Shown here in pieces: positions 61,901 to 64,000 of a stretch of DNA of 64,000 bases. Where the stretch lies: NCBI RefSeq assembly GCF_028583425.1, contig NC_072790.1, forward strand, positions 62,706,052 to 62,770,051. Reading direction: 5' to 3'. Both the position numbers and the translations under genes were made by a program. How positions within the stretch are numbered: the stretch's first letter is position 1; every line of letters begins with the position of its first letter. The stretch is from Eublepharis macularius (taxonomy: Eukaryota > Chordata > Lepidosauria > Squamata > Eublepharidae). The notes under the pieces were generated by a model. The model searched no databases. It was not told the origin of the DNA and saw only the letters and a list, made by a program, of their open reading frames with translations.

Positions 61901-64000
61901 TGGCCTTTTCAATGATCAGCGCAAGATCTTTTTCCTTTGCATCAGCTGGCTTGAAAGGATGGTGCATGATCATTTCACCCAAATCCATCATACCTTCGAT
62001 ATACATATCCATTCTGAAAGGAAGAGAGTGTAGACATGATACCAGATAGCTAATGAGCATTAGCTTGCCTTTTAAATATTATTTAAAATTATTTTATTTA
62101 AGAGCAAATTATTTTATTTAAGAGCAAATTATTTAAGAGCAGAAGCGTTCCTTTCTTGAACTAGATTATATCAATCTGACTACAGTTAGATAATATTCCT
62201 TGGAATGTACTTAGCACTTCTGAATGTTCAAGACGTTCACTTACAGTATCTTTGCATGAAGCCTTTTCATTCATGCATATCACCTGGTCAGGTAGGTTGG
62301 TATTATAATGGCCATATTGTAGAAAAAGGAACGAGAAAAGGCCTTCTGCTAAATTGATAGTGGAGGTGATATTAATATTTCAGTCTTGCTAAAGTCAGCA
62401 AATGATATCCATTCCCAAATAACAGGAAAGGGTGGGGCCAGCTTTGATGCTAGGGTTTACCTAACATATATATAATCAAATTAACTTAGTTTCAACTTAA
62501 GAAATCAGTACTGAGGGAAAGGTTAAACCCTCCCATGTTCATATATAAATACCATTGATCTTGTCTAATCAGGGCTATTTATTAAAAAAAAAACCTCCTT
62601 GGACTTCTGAACAGGGCATACCCAGTGTCTCATCTAGTATACCAAAAACAAAGAAAAAAAACGTTTTGGATTTCTACAGTGATACACATGCACTATTCAA
62701 TTGGAATGCGTGACATTTATTTACATGTGACAGGACCAAGTGATATGGTGATGTCCTTGCAGAAATACAATTCAACAATCTTGTTTGCTGAGAGAAAGGA
62801 TTTTTTCTCCTTGCCTGCTATGACTGAGAGGCCAAATTAGTTCTCATTGCTCCACAATCCACTTTTTATTTTTTGTCCCAGCTGACAGTGGCCCTGAGCT
62901 GAAATATGCTGATTCATAACTTGTCAGCAGGTCATGACAGAAACTAGAGATTTCTCCTTACATCATGTATAGTAAGCAGAAATGTGTATTTAGTAGCAAA
63001 TGTTAGCAATGTTACGGTACAATGCTTTCTCCTTGAGGTCCTTCCCACAGAGATTGTATTTTGCTGCAATATAGTTGAGGATCGCTCGGGACTGTACCAT
63101 CTTCATGCCATCCATTTCCACCATGGGCACTTGCTGAAAGAGCAGGGCTCCATCTTGTGAACAGAAGATGAGAAATTAATTCAACTACTTGATATTAGAG
63201 ATGGGCACAAATTGAATTATGACCCACAAAAAATGCATGAACCAGGCCGTTTCGTGGTTCTCGAACCAGTGGTTTGTGGAAGCTCGTTTCCACAAACTTC
63301 CACATACTGGTCTACTGGTTCTTTTGGGTCGTATTAAAGAGGCAGTTTAAATGGCCATTTCCCCTCAGAAATGGCCATATAAACCTTTCCTGCCACTTGC
63401 AAGTGGCAGGTCCCTTTAAACTATCAGCTGGGATCCCCCCCCCCGCCGCGTGCCAGCTGATAGTTTAAAGGGACCTGCCACTTGCAAGTGGCAGGACCGT
63501 TTAAACTGCCCAAACCCCAGCCCCTAGCCCTCAGCCCCCAGTCCCACCACCAGCCCCACTCCAACACTTATCTTGCCCTGCAGGCCTGCGGCATCCTCCC
63601 CCTCCTCCCACAAGGGGCAGGAAGGCCATTTTTGACCTCTTCTGCTGCTGTGTGGGCCCGCAGGGTGGTGGAGGAGGCCAAAAATGTCCTTCCCGCCCCT
63701 CAAATGGCCATCGCGTAAACTTGCCCCAGTTCGTGCCAGTTCGTGGTTCCTGGTTCATGAAAACACACAAACCACGAACCTCATGTTTCAGGTTTTTTGT
63801 GGTTCGTGCCCATCTCTACTTGATATCCAAACAGTGCCTTTCAGGAGCACATCTCTTGTTTTGAATTTAAGTCTTGCTCTTGCATTCTGCTTTTGATGAT
63901 GTTAAAGTCACCTGCTTCTTTCCAAAGTGAAATACTAGGGAATGAATAAATAAAATAATTTAATTAAGACCGGCCTATTGCCTAAGATTGATATTCAGCT
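55880..64000 (-). CDS. GSTA: Alpha-class glutathione S-transferase, copy 3 (partial at window edge)
   Basis: Visible coding exons in transcript order are 63153-63021, 62013-61872, 60597-60463 and 55999-55880; the first two coding exons lie past the right edge. Splice sites are GT-AG and no frame is broken, so this looks like a working gene. It is the close tandem duplicate of copy 2. Differences of note: Thr68 of the glutathione site is Ser (MVQSRAIL, numbering by copy 2); exon 5 carries one extra Glu codon (MTEEEVKPD against MAEELKPD); the C-terminus is KIFY, one residue shorter; and the poly(A) signal of copy 2 is AATCAA here. Asp101 and Arg131 equivalents are kept. Its introns have taken in at least five mobile-element insertions not present in copy 2. 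Confidence 0.92.
57314..57984 (-). mobile_element. Truncated non-LTR LINE fragment, copy-3 specific
   Basis: A minus-strand frame (57866-57480, 128 codons) resembles the end of a non-LTR ORF2, with the zinc-knuckle-like CNCDLN... [15 protein letters not shown] (CxC...H...C). A 13-bp duplication TTAAAATTAATTT flanks it (57301-57313, 57985-57997). Copy 2 has the uninterrupted site near 41.04-41.06 kb. The clade could not be fixed. Confidence 0.75.
58040..59013 (-). repeat. Fold-back short element with a hAT at its tip, copy-3 specific
   Basis: The left arm AGAAAAGAGTCCAGTTGCAC... CGAGAATCACAGTTCTC and the inverted right arm GTGATTCTCAAAAGCTTATG... GGTGCTACTGGACTCTC surround the hAT at 58124-58889. 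GTAAATGAA flanks both sides (58031-58039, 59014-59022). The aligned site of copy 2 (near 41.09 kb) has a single GTAAATGAA. Confidence 0.88.
58124..58889. mobile_element. Non-autonomous hAT element (TAGACATGAGCAC ends)
   Basis: Ends TAGACATGAGCACGAAC and GTTCGTTCCCACATCTA, with perfect 8-bp GTCAGAAC at 58116-58123 and 58890-58897. The interior has its own palindrome around TTTAAACTATCAGCTGGCAG. A 146-codon chance frame is not transposase. Confidence 0.93.
59391..60136 (+). mobile_element. Helitron-like element, copy-3 specific
   Basis: Begins TCCTACTATATAAAAGGC and ends TTTGTTGCTAG, between a host A (59390) and T (60137), the Helitron A^T target. The matching place in copy 2 (near 41696) has an uninterrupted ACCACATAAAC. 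A short hairpin ACAAA...TTTGT precedes the CTAG end. No helicase is encoded; the GC-rich interior has both direct and inverted internal repeats (GCTGGGAGGG, CCACTCTGGCC). Confidence 0.75.
60463..60597 (-). CDS. GSTA: GST copy 3, coding exon 5 of 6
   Basis: 135 nt, 45 codons, one more than copy 2 through an added GAA in [10 protein letters not shown]-cap box SRAD kept. Confidence 0.93.
60993..61592 (+). mobile_element. LINE-like insertion with inverted 5' part, copy-3 specific
   Basis: A 15-bp duplication TACAATTTTAATTCA (60978-60992, 61593-61607) flanks 600 bp. The left 72 nt (AACACAATTTCCCGTGCAAT... GTTGCATAATTTAACA) recur inverted at 61480-61555. The target duplication points to target-primed reverse transcription, with the inversion like a twin-priming product. 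Copy 2 has the single site near 42.51 kb. Confidence 0.7.
61872..62013 (-). CDS. GSTA: GST copy 3, coding exon 4 of 6
   Basis: 142 nt: [47 protein letters not shown]. Confidence 0.93.
63021..63153 (-). CDS. GSTA: GST copy 3, coding exon 3 of 6
   Basis: 133 nt: [20 protein letters not shown] then [20 protein letters not shown]. The Thr68 position is Ser (codon TCC against ACC in copy 2). Confidence 0.93.
63196..63818. mobile_element. Non-autonomous hAT element (TAGAGATGGGCAC ends), copy-3 specific
   Basis: Ends TAGAGATGGGCACAAAT and GGTTCGTGCCCATCTCTA, perfect 8-bp CTTGATAT at 63188-63195 and 63819-63826. Copy 2 has the empty site near 45312 (ACTGGATATCCAGACAG). Internal palindrome CTTTAAACTATCAGCTGG shared with the copy at 58.12 kb. 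Confidence 0.93.

Larger units (their letters stand above)
39485..63999. repeat. Tandem segmental duplication carrying GST copies 2 and 3
   Basis: Sequence from about 39485 realigns with sequence from about 55560 (shared TTTTTTGCCCAT, then CATGCAAGTTACC), through all visible exons and most intron sequence. Exon offsets are 16.07 kb (last exon), 18.48, 18.25 and 17.87 kb, the changes being explained by copy-specific insertions. The right limit is outside the window. Confidence 0.85.

Noticed and set aside
39485-63999. Copy 3 as a GST pseudogene
   Set aside because: All four visible exons are in frame with GT-AG borders and key residues, so there is no sign of loss despite the many intron insertions.

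Overview
The window is vertebrate nuclear DNA, most likely from a squamate reptile (lizard or gecko-like). This rests on split genes with GT-AG introns, a TMEM14A gene followed by an alpha-class glutathione S-transferase cluster (the TMEM14A-GSTA order of human chromosome 6p12), and a repeat load typical of squamates: 5S-rRNA-derived and tRNA-derived SINEs, L1, CR1-like LINE tails, many short hAT elements with perfect 8-bp target duplications, a Helitron and fold-back elements. The species cannot be fixed from this sequence alone.

Layout. 1-8.9 kb holds no gene I can support: a LINE tail, a GC-rich block at 1.2-2.15 kb, a GC-rich hAT-like element at 4.87 kb, SINEs and simple repeats. A CpG-rich block at 8.9-9.6 kb is the likely promoter region of TMEM14A. 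TMEM14A runs on the plus strand in four coding exons from 15.73 to 21.37 kb (101 aa, intact). Three alpha-class GST genes then lie head to tail on the minus strand. Copy 1 (24.06-32.0 kb, 223 aa) and copy 2 (39.81-47.70 kb, 222 aa) are complete in their coding parts. Copy 3 (55.88 kb to the right edge) shows its last four coding exons, and its first two coding exons must lie beyond 64 kb. All visible splice sites are GT-AG, exon sizes match the GSTA family, and the glutathione-site residues are almost all kept, so all three look functional.

Copies 2 and 3 come from a recent tandem duplication: introns and flanks align from about 39.49 kb / 55.56 kb onward. This makes the pair a natural dating tool. 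Copy 3 has gained a LINE fragment, a fold-back element carrying a hAT element, a Helitron-like element, a second LINE-like fold-back insertion and another hAT element, and the matching positions of copy 2 are empty. Copy 2 has its own insertions.

The GST proteins would act as cytosolic dimers joining glutathione to electrophiles. TMEM14A is a small membrane protein and is linked to them only by conserved position. I found no operon-like, CRISPR or other clearly new system. The most unusual signals are the fold-back elements, one with a hAT inserted exactly at the hairpin tip, and the copy-specific changes in GST copy 3 (Thr68 to Ser, one extra Glu codon, loss of the poly(A) signal used by copy 2).
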